From Nocardia seriolae NBRC 15557 (GTDB taxonomy: Bacteria > Actinomycetota > Actinomycetes > Mycobacteriales > Mycobacteriaceae), in contig NZ_BJWY01000013.1 of assembly GCF_007990715.1 (NCBI RefSeq), forward strand, positions 1-64,000: DNA of 64,000 nt, given 5' to 3'. The first letter of the stretch is position 1. Every line of letters starts with the position of its first letter. Made by a program: the position numbers and the translations under genes. Below are positions 7,796 to 15,961 of this stretch, in pieces. Below the pieces are notes generated by a model. The model was not told where the DNA came from. It did no database searches and worked only from the letters and a program-made list of their open reading frames with translations.

Positions 7796-8442
7796 GTCGG
7801 CGGTCGGACAGTGGAGGGTGTCAGAGTGTCGAATGGCTCAGAAACCACTGGGCACGCCCAGTCAACCACCGTGCCTATTACTGGTTCCTGACCTTTGAGA
7901 ACGCACTCGAGCTGCACTCGCTGGCCAAGCACTGCCAAGGGGCAATCGACTTCCCTTACTACGATCCGACACCGCCGGACGGTCTGCACATGACACTGGA
8001 CCGGATCGCCTACGACACGGAGCGCAGCCCCGAACAGATCGAGGCGATTCGCGCGGCAGCAGCGAAGGCGTGCAGCGCAATCGGGCCGTTCGACATCGAC
8101 CTGAACGAATTGGGCGGGACTCGTGGCGCGGTTGGGTTCAATGCCACACCTACCCAACGGATTCGAAATCTACGTGACGCGCTTCGATCAGCGACGTTGT
8201 CAGTCTGCGCGGACGCCCCGGTCAAGACAGCGGAGTTTCACCCGCATGTCACGATTGCCTACGCCAACGCCGATGGAGTGAGTGCCGCCGACGCCACGCG
8301 CGCGGTCGCTGCGATCAACACGACCATGCATGGGGTCCGCGTGACCGTCGCCGAGGTGGCAATGGTTCTGCTCGAGCGCCGCCCTCGCTCGTACTCATCA
8401 CTGGTCGTCTACCGAATCCCGCTGGCAGGAACGCCCGAATAG
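7792..8442 (+). CDS. 2H phosphoesterase (2'-5' RNA ligase/LigT-like)
   Basis: A 216-residue protein with the two H-x-T motifs that define the 2H phosphoesterase fold: HMT at residues 66-68 and HVT at 152-154. The family hydrolyses or ligates 2',5'- or cyclic phosphodiester bonds in RNA or nucleotides. The start codon overlaps the stop of the XRE gene (ATGA), so the two are translationally coupled and probably work together. The last 128 bp overlap the convergent DUF2332 gene. The real substrate (tRNA fragments, cyclic nucleotide, 2'-5' oligonucleotide) cannot be told from sequence. Confidence 0.8.
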   Translation: MSRRSDSGGCQSVEWLRNHWARPVNHRAYYWFLTFENALELHSLAKHCQGAIDFPYYDPTPPDGLHMTLDRIAYDTERSPEQIEAIRAAAAKACSAIGPFDIDLNELGGTRGAVGFNATPTQRIRNLRDALRSATLSVCADAPVKTAEFHPHVTIAYANADGVSAADATRAVAAINTTMHGVRVTVAEVAMVLLERRPRSYSSLVVYRIPLAGTPE

Positions 8443-9283
8443 ACCGGCCCAAGACGGTGCGACGATGAGTACGCAGGAACCCAAGCTCCTGCATCATCGC
8501 TGGAACCGCCGCCCGATCTTCCTTGGGAAGATAGAGCAGTACGGCACTTCCAAAGACGATCACGGGCACACCGGCCGGGGCCTCGCGCACCACATCGCTC
8601 AGCGACTTCATGAGATCGCCCCGCACCAAACGAGGAGAGTCCCGACACGCGATCAAAGCAGCATTGTGTAAGCGGTCCAAACGGTTTCGCTGCTCGGGCC
8701 AGACCAGTGATTCCAGCCAACGCAGGTCATCCGGATCGCTGACATCGAGTGGGTTGAGGTCGATGCCCGCACGATGAACGACATTCGGCAGGCGATCGGG
8801 TAGCGGCGGGTTACCCGTTGTGGCGCAGGGCAAGACGACGCTGGATCGACCGTCCAGCGGATCGAGAACGGGTCCGCCGTCGTAGGTGTAGCTGTATCGG
8901 TCGGGGTAAAGGCACAGTCCCGCGGATGTACCGAATTCGATGAGCGCCACTGGATCCGAGCCATATCGGCTCAGCAACGGCAGCAGGACCGCGGGCCGCC
9001 CAACTTCGTTGGTCTGGGTTCGACGGGTCATGGCGACCTCGCGTACCTGAGCCCAATTGGCGATCAAGAAGTCTTTGAATTCCTCGAACGGGCCCACCGT
9101 CACCCCGAGGTAGCGGGCCGCGCCGAGGACCAGGTTCGGCTGGCGCTTGTACACCGGCAGCGTTTCGATCAGCGCGAGAAGCTCTGTGTCCCCGGATATT
9201 CCGAGGCACCATCGCTCATAGCAGGGCGAGTAGTCGTGTACCTCGCGTTCGGCGAAGTTGCGGTAGCGTGCGGCGGTTTCCAT
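8315..9283 (-). CDS. DUF2332 family protein, C-terminus probably replaced
   Basis: Residues 1-280 match DUF2332: METAARYRNFAEREVHDYSPCYERW at the start, then LIETLPVYKRQPNLVLGAARYLG, LIEFGTSAGLCLYPDRYSY and SAVLLYLPKEDRAAV. The family, of unknown function with a methyltransferase-like core, normally ends with a WVSNEG-type segment and a final HW. Here the tail becomes GRSIRAFLPAGFGRRPVMSTSEG and then arginine-rich sequence antisense to the 2H gene. The original 3' end seems lost by a deletion or rearrangement, so activity is doubtful. Confidence 0.65.
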   Translation of the reverse strand: METAARYRNFAEREVHDYSPCYERWCLGISGDTELLALIETLPVYKRQPNLVLGAARYLGVTVGPFEEFKDFLIANWAQVREVAMTRRTQTNEVGRPAVLLPLLSRYGSDPVALIEFGTSAGLCLYPDRYSYTYDGGPVLDPLDGRSSVVLPCATTGNPPLPDRLPNVVHRAGIDLNPLDVSDPDDLRWLESLVWPEQRNRLDRLHNAALIACRDSPRLVRGDLMKSLSDVVREAPAGVPVIVFGSAVLLYLPKEDRAAVPAMMQELGFLRTHRRTVLGRSIRAFLPAGFGRRPVMSTSEGGARAEPLPPRRRSRGPHAWSC

Positions 9284-9304
9284 GACGCCTCCCCACTCAC
9301 GAAA

Positions 9305-9335
9305 AGGGCGCCCGCGGCAGAAGCCGGGGCGCCCT
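9305..9335 (-). terminator. Intrinsic terminator after nrdE
   Basis: Arms AGGGCGCCC (9305-9313) and GGGCGCCCT (9327-9335) form a 9-bp stem. Read on the minus strand, the stem is followed by TTTT. It lies 16 bp beyond the nrdE stop, correct for ending the nrdHIE transcript. Confidence 0.75.
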
Positions 9336-9350
9336 CATCGATACCATTCG

Positions 9351-11537
9351 TCAGAGCATGCAGCTCACGCAGCCCTCGACTTCGGTTCCCTCCAACGCCA
9401 TTTGGCGGATGCGGATGTAGTAGAGGGTTTTGATGCCCTTGCGCCAGGCGTAGATCTGGGCGCGGTTGACGTCGCGGGTGGTGGCGCTGTCCTTGAAGAA
9501 GAGAGTGAGGGACAGGCCCTGGTCTACGTGCTGGGTGGCGGCGGCGTAGGTGTCGATGACCTTCTCGAAGCCGATGTCGTAGGCGTCCTCGAAGTATTCG
9601 AGATTCTCGTTGGTCAGGTAGGGGGCCGGGTAGTAGACGCGGCCGATCTTGCCTTCCTTGCGGATCTCGATCTTGGAGGCGATCGGGTGGATCGAGCTGG
9701 TGGAGTGGTTGATGTAGGAGATCGAACCGGTCGGCGGGACGGCCTGCAGGTTCTGGTTGTAGATACCGTGCCGCATGACCAGGGCCTCGAGCTCGCGCCA
9801 GTCGTCCTGGGTCGGGACGTGGACGTTCGCCTCGGCGAAGATCTGGCGCACCCGCTCGGTGGCGGGCTCCCACACCTGCTCGGTGTACTTGTCGAAGAAC
9901 TCACCGGAGGCGTACTTCGACTCGGGGAAGCCACCGAAGTACGAACCACGTTCCTGCGCAATCAGATTCGAGGCGCGGATGGCGTGGTAGGCGATGGTGT
10001 AGAAGTAGATGTTGGTGAAGTCCACGCCCTCTTCGGAGCCGTAGTGGACGTGCTCACGCGCCAGGTAACCGTGCAGGTTCATCTGGCCCAGGCCGATGGC
10101 GTGAGACTCGTTGTTGCCCTGCTCGATCGAGGGCACCGAGTAGATGTGGGTCTGGTCCGACACCGCGGTCAGCGCCCGGATGGCGGTCTCGACGGTCTTG
10201 CCCAGATCCGGCGAATCCATGGTCTTGGCGATGTTCAGCGAACCCAGGTTGCACGAGATGTCCTTGCCCACCTTGGCGTAGGACAGATCGTCGTTGAACT
10301 CCGAGGCGGTGGAGACCTGCAGGATCTCCGAGCACAGGTTGGAGTGGGTGATCTTGCCCGCGATCGGGTTGGCGCGGTTCACGGTGTCCTCGTACATGAT
10401 GTACGGGTAGCCCGACTCGAACTGCAGCTCGGCCAGGGTCTGGAAGAACTCGCGAGCCTTGATCTTGGACTTGCGAATCCGCTTGTCGTCGACCATCTCG
10501 TAGTACTTCTCGGTCACATTGATGTCGGCGAACGGCACGCCGTAGATGCGCTCCACGTCGTACGGCGAGAACAGGTACATGTCCTCGTTCTTCTTCGCCA
10601 GCTCGAAGGTGATGTCCGGGATCACCACACCCAGCGAGAGCGTCTTGATGCGGATCTTCTCGTCCGCGTTCTCGCGCTTGGTGTCGAGGAAGCGGTAGAT
10701 GTCGGGGTGGTGGGCGTGCAGGTACACCGCGCCCGCGCCCTGGCGCGCACCCAGCTGGTTGGCGTAGGAGAACGAGTCCTCGAGCAGCTTCATGATCGGG
10801 ATGACGCCCGAGGACTGGTTCTCGATCTTCTTGATCGGCGCGCCGTGCTCACGAATGTTGCTGAGCAGCAAGGCCACACCGCCGCCGCGCTTGGACAGCT
10901 GCAGGGCGGAGTTGATGGAGCGCCCGATGGACTCCATATTGTCCTCGATGCGCAGCAGGAAGCAGGACACCGGCTCGCCGCGCTGCTTCTTGCCCGAGTT
11001 GAGGAAGGTCGGGGTGGCGGGCTGGAAGCGCCCGTCCATGATCTCCTCGACCAGCTCCTGCGCCAGGGTCTCGTCACCGGCGGCCAGGGTCATGGCGACC
11101 AGGCACACCCGGTCCTCGAAACGCTCCAGGTAGCGCTTGCCGTCGAAGGTCTTGAGCGTGTAGCTCGTGTAGTACTTGAACGCGCCGAGGAAGGTCGGGA
11201 AGCGGAACTTCTTGGCGTACGCCTGCTTGAACAGCTGCTTGGTGAACTCGAAGCTGTACTGGTCGAGAACATCTGTCTCGTAGTAGTTCTCACGCACCAG
11301 GTAATCGAGCTTCTCTTCCAGGTTGTGGAAGAACACCGTGTTCTGGTTGACGTGCTGCAGGAAGTACTGGTGGGCGGCCTCACGATCCTTGTCGAACTGG
11401 ATCTCGCCGTTGGGGCCGTACAGGTTCAGCATCGCATTGAGGGCGTGGTAGTCCAGGCCCTCGGTCGCGGACGAGTCGCCGCTGACCGGGCGCTCTACGC
11501 GGGCAGTCTTTCCGACCGGTGCTGTTGTCGTTGCCAA
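9351..11537 (-). CDS. nrdE: Class Ib ribonucleoside-diphosphate reductase alpha chain
   Basis: The 728-residue catalytic subunit NrdE reduces ribonucleoside diphosphates to deoxyribonucleotides with the NrdF radical subunit, whose gene is not in the window. The sequence closely follows the actinobacterial NrdE pattern throughout ([20 protein letters not shown] near residue 28, [44 protein letters not shown]). It ends in EGCVSCML, the C-terminal redox cysteine pair served by NrdH. The only start near the conserved N-terminus is TTG at 11537; the frame overlaps the end of nrdI by 43 bp. Length fits the family. Confidence 0.96.
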   Translation of the reverse strand: MATTTAPVGKTARVERPVSGDSSATEGLDYHALNAMLNLYGPNGEIQFDKDREAAHQYFLQHVNQNTVFFHNLEEKLDYLVRENYYETDVLDQYSFEFTKQLFKQAYAKKFRFPTFLGAFKYYTSYTLKTFDGKRYLERFEDRVCLVAMTLAAGDETLAQELVEEIMDGRFQPATPTFLNSGKKQRGEPVSCFLLRIEDNMESIGRSINSALQLSKRGGGVALLLSNIREHGAPIKKIENQSSGVIPIMKLLEDSFSYANQLGARQGAGAVYLHAHHPDIYRFLDTKRENADEKIRIKTLSLGVVIPDITFELAKKNEDMYLFSPYDVERIYGVPFADINVTEKYYEMVDDKRIRKSKIKAREFFQTLAELQFESGYPYIMYEDTVNRANPIAGKITHSNLCSEILQVSTASEFNDDLSYAKVGKDISCNLGSLNIAKTMDSPDLGKTVETAIRALTAVSDQTHIYSVPSIEQGNNESHAIGLGQMNLHGYLAREHVHYGSEEGVDFTNIYFYTIAYHAIRASNLIAQERGSYFGGFPESKYASGEFFDKYTEQVWEPATERVRQIFAEANVHVPTQDDWRELEALVMRHGIYNQNLQAVPPTGSISYINHSTSSIHPIASKIEIRKEGKIGRVYYPAPYLTNENLEYFEDAYDIGFEKVIDTYAAATQHVDQGLSLTLFFKDSATTRDVNRAQIYAWRKGIKTLYYIRIRQMALEGTEVEGCVSCML

Positions 11538-11965
11538 AACAATCCCAATCCCTCTCGGACGCGCTCGACGTCCTCGGCAGTTCCCATGAGTTCGAAGCGA
11601 TACAGGTACGGGACCCCCGCCTTGCGCGAGATGACTTCTCCCGCATAGCAGTACGTATCGCCGAAGTTCGTGTTGCCGCTCGCGATCACGCCGCGCAACA
11701 GTGCGCGGTTGTGCGGGTCGTTGAGGAAACCGGCCACCTGACGGGGCACGAATTCCTTGTCGGATCGCTGCCCACCCAAAACGTGCCGACCTCCCCCGTA
11801 GGTGGGGACGATCAGCACGTAGGGATTGTCGACGCGAAGCGAGTCGGCGGTATGAAGCGGTATGCGAACGGCGGGGAGATCCAGCCGCTGCACGAAGCGG
11901 TGCGTGTTCTCCGAAGCGCTCGAGAAGTAGACCAGATTCGGTGTGCCACCGTGGTTCTCGGTCAT
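11495..11965 (-). CDS. nrdI: NrdI flavodoxin-like ribonucleotide reductase activator
   Basis: The 156-residue flavoprotein NrdI supplies the oxidant needed to build the dimanganese-tyrosyl radical cofactor of NrdF. The FMN-binding pattern is visible: [18 protein letters not shown] at the start, VPTYGGG near residue 55, [15 protein letters not shown] near 95. ATG 11965 follows an almost perfect AAAGGAGGGAAG ribosome site, so the longer upstream frame is rejected. It is the middle gene of nrdH-nrdI-nrdE. Confidence 0.93.
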   Translation of the reverse strand: MTENHGGTPNLVYFSSASENTHRFVQRLDLPAVRIPLHTADSLRVDNPYVLIVPTYGGGRHVLGGQRSDKEFVPRQVAGFLNDPHNRALLRGVIASGNTNFGDTYCYAGEVISRKAGVPYLYRFELMGTAEDVERVREGLGLFWQRQQHRSERLPA

Positions 11966-12008
11966 CTTCCCTCCTTTCGATTCGGACGAACCTGCAGGAG
12001 GTGGCGGG

Positions 12009-12248
12009 TTATGCCACCGCGACCGCGTCGGCCAGGGACTTGATACGGTCCGGGCGGAAGCCGGACCAGTGATCGTCACCGGCGACGACGACGGGGGCCT
12101 GCAGGTAGCCCAGTGCCATCACGTAGTCGCGGGCTTCGGGGTTCTCGGAGATGTCGATGACGCTGTAGTCGACACCGGCCTTGTCGAGGGCGCGGTAGGT
12201 CGCGTTGCACTGGACACAAGCGGGCTTGGTGTAAACGGTGATGGTCAT
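12009..12248 (-). CDS. nrdH: NrdH glutaredoxin-like electron donor
   Basis: A 79-residue redoxin with the CVQC active site at residues 11-14 after [10 protein letters not shown]. NrdH reduces the C-terminal disulfide of NrdE, itself being reduced by thioredoxin reductase. The WSGFRPD motif near residue 61 is typical of NrdH rather than ordinary glutaredoxins. AAGGAGAAGGGG precedes the start. It is first in the operon, 43 bp before nrdI. Confidence 0.95.
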   Translation of the reverse strand: MTITVYTKPACVQCNATYRALDKAGVDYSVIDISENPEARDYVMALGYLQAPVVVAGDDHWSGFRPDRIKSLADAVAVA

Positions 12249-12347
12249 TGGTATCCCCTTCTCCTTGCCTTCGGTCCGTCTGCAGTGCACGGCTCAAACA
12301 AGATCCACGTAGTAAGTGCGCAAACCCCTGGAAGCGGAACCGAAGCC

Positions 12348-12384
12348 CCTGGTCACCAGGTGAACTTCGAGGTGTTCCCCTGGT
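12348..12384 (-). promoter_or_regulatory. Overlapping hairpins in the nrdH leader
   Basis: Two structures share one arm. CCTGGT/ACCAGG (12348-12353, 12355-12360) forms one hairpin. ACCAGGTGAAC (12355-12365) and GTTCCCCTGGT (12374-12384) form a larger one with one mismatch and an 8-base loop. Because 12355-12360 belongs to both, they exclude each other, as in attenuators or riboswitch-like leaders. They would lie in the 5' untranslated RNA of nrdHIE. Confidence 0.4.
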
Positions 12385-12402
12385 GGCCTTCCAGCTCCCA
12401 AG

Positions 12403-12447
12403 ACACTACACCTAGTGGCCGACAAGTTCATACAACACGACATGTTG
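12403..12447. promoter_or_regulatory. Candidate NrdR box pair
   Basis: ACACTACACCTAGTGG (12403-12418) agrees with the NrdR consensus acaCwAtATaTwGtgt at most positions and has the inverted core CACTA/TAGTG. A weaker second site has CAACA (12433-12437) and TGTTG (12443-12447). Centres are about 30 bp apart, near three helical turns, as usual for NrdR box pairs. NrdR would repress the operon when dATP is plentiful. Confidence 0.55.
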
Positions 12448-12699
12448 CGACTCACAAAGGTGAAATTCCGGTGCCGTAAGTACCTGGACACTCGATTCGC
12501 AACTCGACACGACTGCGACGCACATCACAATTTGGACCTTCAGTTCATTTCCAGCAAACACACCATCACCGCTGATCAACACCCATCCCACGAGTCACAG
12601 CAGACTCGAGCGACCACCCGGTTTTCGAACCCGCCGGGCCCCGCCCCCAATTCCCGGGGCCCCCGCTCCGCTCGGCGTGTCGCGGCCCGAACAGCACAA

Positions 12700-13602
12700 C
12701 TACTCGCTCGTGAACGACGCCCCCGCGACCGGACCGGGCGCCAGCAATCGATTGGTGGCCGGAATGCCGTAGACCTGAGCGTCGTAGTCCGACAGCGGCC
12801 GCCCGTCGATGCTGATCTCGGTGAAGGTGATGGGCGCGAAACCGGGCAGCGCCGCGTCGAGGTGCCCCTCCACCACGATCTCCGCGGTCCGGGCGGGCAC
12901 GTTCGAGGCCGCCACCGTGGTGCGCGTCCACTTCGCGGTGCGGTTCTCCAGCGTCATGACATAGCGCCCGCCGTCCCAGCTGACCGTGGAGTGCATGGCG
13001 TCGCCGGGGCGGACCTCCACGTCGTCATAGCTCACCGGCGGCTCGGGGTAGCCCTCCCACCACCCGTCGACCTCCTTGTCCGGACGGCAGAAGCCGCCCA
13101 GAATGCCGGTCGAGCACAGCCCGTTCGCGGCCGCCCCCAGCGCGTTGGAGAGCTTGGCCCCCGCGTTCATGACCGTCCCGGCGAAGCGCGGATCCGCGTA
13201 GGCCACCCCCGCCGCGAGATTCTCCACCTGCAACCCCGGCAACGCCGCGTACACGGCCGCTTCACTGGCGCACAGGGATTCGACGCCGGTCTGCATGAGC
13301 GGCAGCGCCACCTGGCCGTCGAGCCCCTGCGCCCCGTTCAACCCGACCCACGGCACCACGCGCTGCAGCACGCCGGGATCCCGGCAGTCCACCTCCGGCT
13401 GCACCCAGGTGGCACTGACCTCGCGGATATCACCCCGCACCACGTACCCGGCCCAGTTGCCCAGGTAGAGGCGGACATTCGAGGCGACGCCGGATTCGGC
13501 CATCGCGTCGGCCGCGTTCACCACCACCGCGACCGCGGAGACGGCCAGCGTGACCGCCATGAAACAACGGCCTACCGCAGAGTTGCCCGTTGATAGCTTC
13601 AT
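12700..13602 (-). CDS. Glutamic endopeptidase (peptidase family G1), secreted
   Basis: A 300-residue exported protein. After a signal peptide (hydrophobic MAVTLAVSAVAVVVNAADAMAE, cleaved near residue 36) come the G1 marks in order: LGNWAGYVV, VSATWVQPEVDC, VVPWVGLNG, LMQTGVES and, much later, DGWWEGYPEPPV with the family's catalytic glutamate region, then the PGDAMHSTVSWDG strand. G1 enzymes, best known from acid-secreting fungi, use a Gln/Glu pair at low pH. Compared with the fungal enzymes there is an insertion of about 60 residues containing extra cysteines between the Gln and Glu motifs. Catalytic competence is likely but unproven. Confidence 0.8.
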   Translation of the reverse strand: MKLSTGNSAVGRCFMAVTLAVSAVAVVVNAADAMAESGVASNVRLYLGNWAGYVVRGDIREVSATWVQPEVDCRDPGVLQRVVPWVGLNGAQGLDGQVALPLMQTGVESLCASEAAVYAALPGLQVENLAAGVAYADPRFAGTVMNAGAKLSNALGAAANGLCSTGILGGFCRPDKEVDGWWEGYPEPPVSYDDVEVRPGDAMHSTVSWDGGRYVMTLENRTAKWTRTTVAASNVPARTAEIVVEGHLDAALPGFAPITFTEISIDGRPLSDYDAQVYGIPATNRLLAPGPVAGASFTSE

Positions 13603-13640
13603 GGTCTGACGGTAGCCCGGATCGTCCCGTAAAAGCGGCA

Positions 13641-13664
13641 GGCCACGGCTGAAAAGCCGTGGCC
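13641..13664 (-). terminator. Intrinsic terminator after FMN reductase gene
   Basis: GGCCACGGCT (13641-13650) and AGCCGTGGCC (13655-13664) form a perfect 10-bp stem with a GAAA-type loop. On the minus strand it is followed by a short CTTTT stretch, fitting termination of the 13720-14286 transcript before the peptidase gene. Confidence 0.7.
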
Positions 13665-13719
13665 TTGCGCTGAATTCAGCAAGCGATCGAGACAATCGAT
13701 CAGATGTTCGCCAGCTGCG

Positions 13720-14286
13720 TCAGACGTTCGCCCGAGCATTGACGGCCTGCGCCAGCAGGTGCACGGTGGCGGCCAGCTGGGTGATGGCCTCGGCGTCGTC
13801 GGCCGGGTGCGTCTCCACGAAGCGCCGGCCGATGGTGCCGAAGTTCAGCGACGCCTCCTCGACGACCTCCGCACCGGCCACACCGAGCGCCTTCACGGCG
13901 TCGTCGTGCGACCACTTGGCGGCGTTGGGGCTGATCGAGGCCGAGATGACCGCGGCCGGACGACCCTTGAGCGCACCCGCGCCGTACGGGCGCGAGGCCC
14001 AGTCGATGCCGTTCTTCAGCACGGCCGGCAGCGTGCCGTTGTACTCGGGGGTCACCAGCAGCACGGCGTCGGAGGCGGCGACGGCGTCACGCAGGGCCTG
14101 CGCGGCGGCGGGCACTTCGCCCTCGGCGTCGATGTCCTCGTTGTAGAAAGGCATCTCACCGAGACGCTCGTAGATGGCGAGCTCGACGCCCTCGGGAGCG
14201 GTCTTGACGGCGGCCTCGGCCAGTCGGCGGTTGATGGACGCGGCGCGGAGGCTACCGACCAGAACGAGAATGCGGGTCTGCGACAT
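13720..14286 (-). CDS. NADPH-dependent FMN reductase
   Basis: A 188-residue flavodoxin-fold oxidoreductase. LVLVGSLRAASINRRLAE near the N-terminus binds the FMN phosphate, and TPEYNGTLPAVLKNGIDW near residue 80 is the family hallmark. It reduces FMN or quinone/azo-type substrates with NAD(P)H. The ATG at 14286 has GGAG about 9 bp upstream; an earlier in-frame GTG sits within that ribosome site and is rejected. It is divergent from a TetR regulator with a strong palindrome between them, so induction by a TetR ligand is likely. Confidence 0.88.
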   Translation of the reverse strand: MSQTRILVLVGSLRAASINRRLAEAAVKTAPEGVELAIYERLGEMPFYNEDIDAEGEVPAAAQALRDAVAASDAVLLVTPEYNGTLPAVLKNGIDWASRPYGAGALKGRPAAVISASISPNAAKWSHDDAVKALGVAGAEVVEEASLNFGTIGRRFVETHPADDAEAITQLAATVHLLAQAVNARANV

Positions 14287-14334
14287 GATGATCACTCCAA
14301 GGGTTACCGATTCAGCGGCGGACTTTCGATACGC

Positions 14335-14360
14335 TGTAACCGGACCGCAGTCCGATTACA
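14335..14360. promoter_or_regulatory. TetR-type operator
   Basis: TGTAACCGGAC (14335-14345) and GTCCGATTACA (14350-14360) form an inverted repeat with one mismatch and a 4-bp centre. It lies between the divergent FMN reductase and TetR genes, 25 bp before the tetR GTG, consistent with autoregulation and control of the reductase. Confidence 0.7.
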
Positions 14361-14385
14361 TTCCCCGGGTAGGAGCAGGAAGCAA

Positions 14386-15066
14386 GTGACACGCGACACA
14401 CCGCCGAGCGAGCCGGTCGCCCTGCCCAATATCGCCCTGTCGATCGAGCCGATCGGCACCAAGCAGCCGCCGCATTCGGTGCCGCTGCTCATGCCCGGCA
14501 GCAGCCACGAGCGCAGCGACGCCGCCCGCAACCGGCAACTGCTGCTCGACGCCGCCGAGGCCCTGGTCCGGGAGTGCGGCGCGGACGCGGTCACCATGGA
14601 CGCCGTCGCCAAGCTGGCGGGCGTGGGCAAGGGTACCGTCTTCCGCCGCTTCGGCAATCGCGCCGGGCTCATGCTGGCGCTGCTGGACCAATCCGACCAG
14701 AAGCTGCAGTGGGCCTACATGTTCGGGCCGCCGCCGCTGGGTCCGGGCGCGCCGCCGGTGGAGCGGCTGGTCGCCTTCGGCCGCGCCCGCCTGGCCCTGG
14801 TCGAGGTCGAGGGCGATGTGCGCAAGAACGCGAACATCGGCGGCCAGTACGCCGGACCGCCGTACAACATCGCGAAAACCCATGTGTCGCTGCTGCTCCG
14901 GCAGGCCCAGGCGCCCGGCGACATCGGCCTGACCGCCGACACGCTGCTGGCCGCCCTGGACGCCGCGCTGGTGCTGCATCAGATCCGGGAACTGGGCTAC
15001 ACCATGGAACAGGTCGGCGCGCACTGGGAGAGCCTCGTCCGGCAGGTGACCGCTCCGGCGGTGTAG
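14386..15066 (+). CDS. TetR-family transcriptional regulator
   Basis: A 226-residue repressor. GTG at 14386 follows AGGAGCAGGAA. About 45 polar residues precede the DNA-binding domain, where RNRQLLLDAAEALVRECG, VTMDAVAKLAGVGKGTVFRRFGNRAGL form the classical TetR helix-turn-helix (about residues 46-95). The rest is a helical ligand-binding domain ending in YTMEQVGAHWESLVRQV. It probably represses the divergent FMN reductase gene through the palindrome at 14335-14360. The inducer is unknown. Confidence 0.88.
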   Translation: MTRDTPPSEPVALPNIALSIEPIGTKQPPHSVPLLMPGSSHERSDAARNRQLLLDAAEALVRECGADAVTMDAVAKLAGVGKGTVFRRFGNRAGLMLALLDQSDQKLQWAYMFGPPPLGPGAPPVERLVAFGRARLALVEVEGDVRKNANIGGQYAGPPYNIAKTHVSLLLRQAQAPGDIGLTADTLLAALDAALVLHQIRELGYTMEQVGAHWESLVRQVTAPAV

Positions 15067-15099
15067 GCGGCTCCGGCCGGGTCAGTACAGTGTGAGCGC

Positions 15100-15936
15100 A
15101 TGGGGAACCTGCGCGAACAGATCATTGCCGAATTGGGCGTCCTGCCGACCATCGAACCGAAAACCGAAGTGCGGCGGCGCATCGACTTCCTCAAGGACTA
15201 TCTCCGCTCTACGCCCGCGGCCGGTTTCGTGCTCGGCATCTCCGGCGGCCAGGACTCCAGCCTCACCGGCCGCCTGTGCCAGCTGGCCGCCGAGGAACTG
15301 CGCGCCGAGGGCCACGACGCCCTCTTCGTGGCCGTGCGCCTGCCCTACGGCGTGCAGTTCGACGAGGAGGACGCGCAGATCGCGCTGAAGTTCATCCAGC
15401 CGGACCGGTCGGTCGTGGTGAACGTCAAGCCCAGCGCGGACGCCGCCGCCGGCGAGGCCGCCACCGGAATCCTGGAACTGCACGAGCAGCCCACGCTCCG
15501 AGACTTCGTGCGCGGCAATATCAAAGCCCGCGAGCGCATGGTCCTCCAGTACGCCATCGCCGGTCAGCTCAACCTGCTGGTCGTCGGCACCGACCACGCC
15601 GCCGAGGCGGTCACCGGCTTCTTCACCAAGTTCGGCGACGGCGGCGTCGACATCACTCCCCTGACCGGTCTCACCAAGCGCCAGGGCGCGGCTCTGCTCC
15701 AGGAACTCGGCGCGCCCCCCAGCGTCTGGCAGAAGGTCCCCACCGCCGACCTCGAGGACGACCGCCCCTCCCTCCCCGACGAGGAAGCCCTGGGCCTGAA
15801 GTACTCCCAGATCGACGACTACCTCGAGGGCAAGCCCGTCACCCCCGAGGTCGCCGACCGCCTCGAAACCATCTTCCGAAACACCCGCCACAAGCGAGCC
15901 GTCCCGGTTACCCCGCTCGACACCTGGTGGAAATAG
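15100..15936 (+). CDS. nadE: NAD+ synthase (ammonia-dependent)
   Basis: A 278-residue enzyme that makes NAD+ from nicotinate adenine dinucleotide, ATP and ammonia. The PP-loop [15 protein letters not shown] near residue 45 binds [20 protein letters not shown] near 139 and [20 protein letters not shown] near 166 are NadE signatures. The protein has only the synthetase domain and no glutaminase domain, like the short bacterial NadE. It starts 33 bp after the tetR gene. nadD, the preceding pathway step, is at 60844-61476 in this window. Confidence 0.95.
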   Translation: MGNLREQIIAELGVLPTIEPKTEVRRRIDFLKDYLRSTPAAGFVLGISGGQDSSLTGRLCQLAAEELRAEGHDALFVAVRLPYGVQFDEEDAQIALKFIQPDRSVVVNVKPSADAAAGEAATGILELHEQPTLRDFVRGNIKARERMVLQYAIAGQLNLLVVGTDHAAEAVTGFFTKFGDGGVDITPLTGLTKRQGAALLQELGAPPSVWQKVPTADLEDDRPSLPDEEALGLKYSQIDDYLEGKPVTPEVADRLETIFRNTRHKRAVPVTPLDTWWK

Positions 15937-15961
15937 TCACCGGGGTGGTCGAGCGACTCCG

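Larger units (their letters stand above)
12249..12699. other. nrd leader and promoter region
   Basis: About 450 bp without a gene. The left half is the nrdH leader, with overlapping hairpins at 12348-12384, followed by two candidate NrdR boxes (12403-12447). The right half (12450-12699), beyond the stop of the peptidase gene, contains nothing recognisable. Confidence 0.6.

Noticed and set aside
9282-11648. Very long open frame antisense to nrdE
   Set aside because: It mirrors a highly conserved gene, encodes repetitive Val/Leu/Gly/Asp-rich sequence with no motif, and arises from high GC at third codon positions. Similar antisense frames over moeA (17828-20116) and the carboxylase (26997-29807) were rejected for the same reason.
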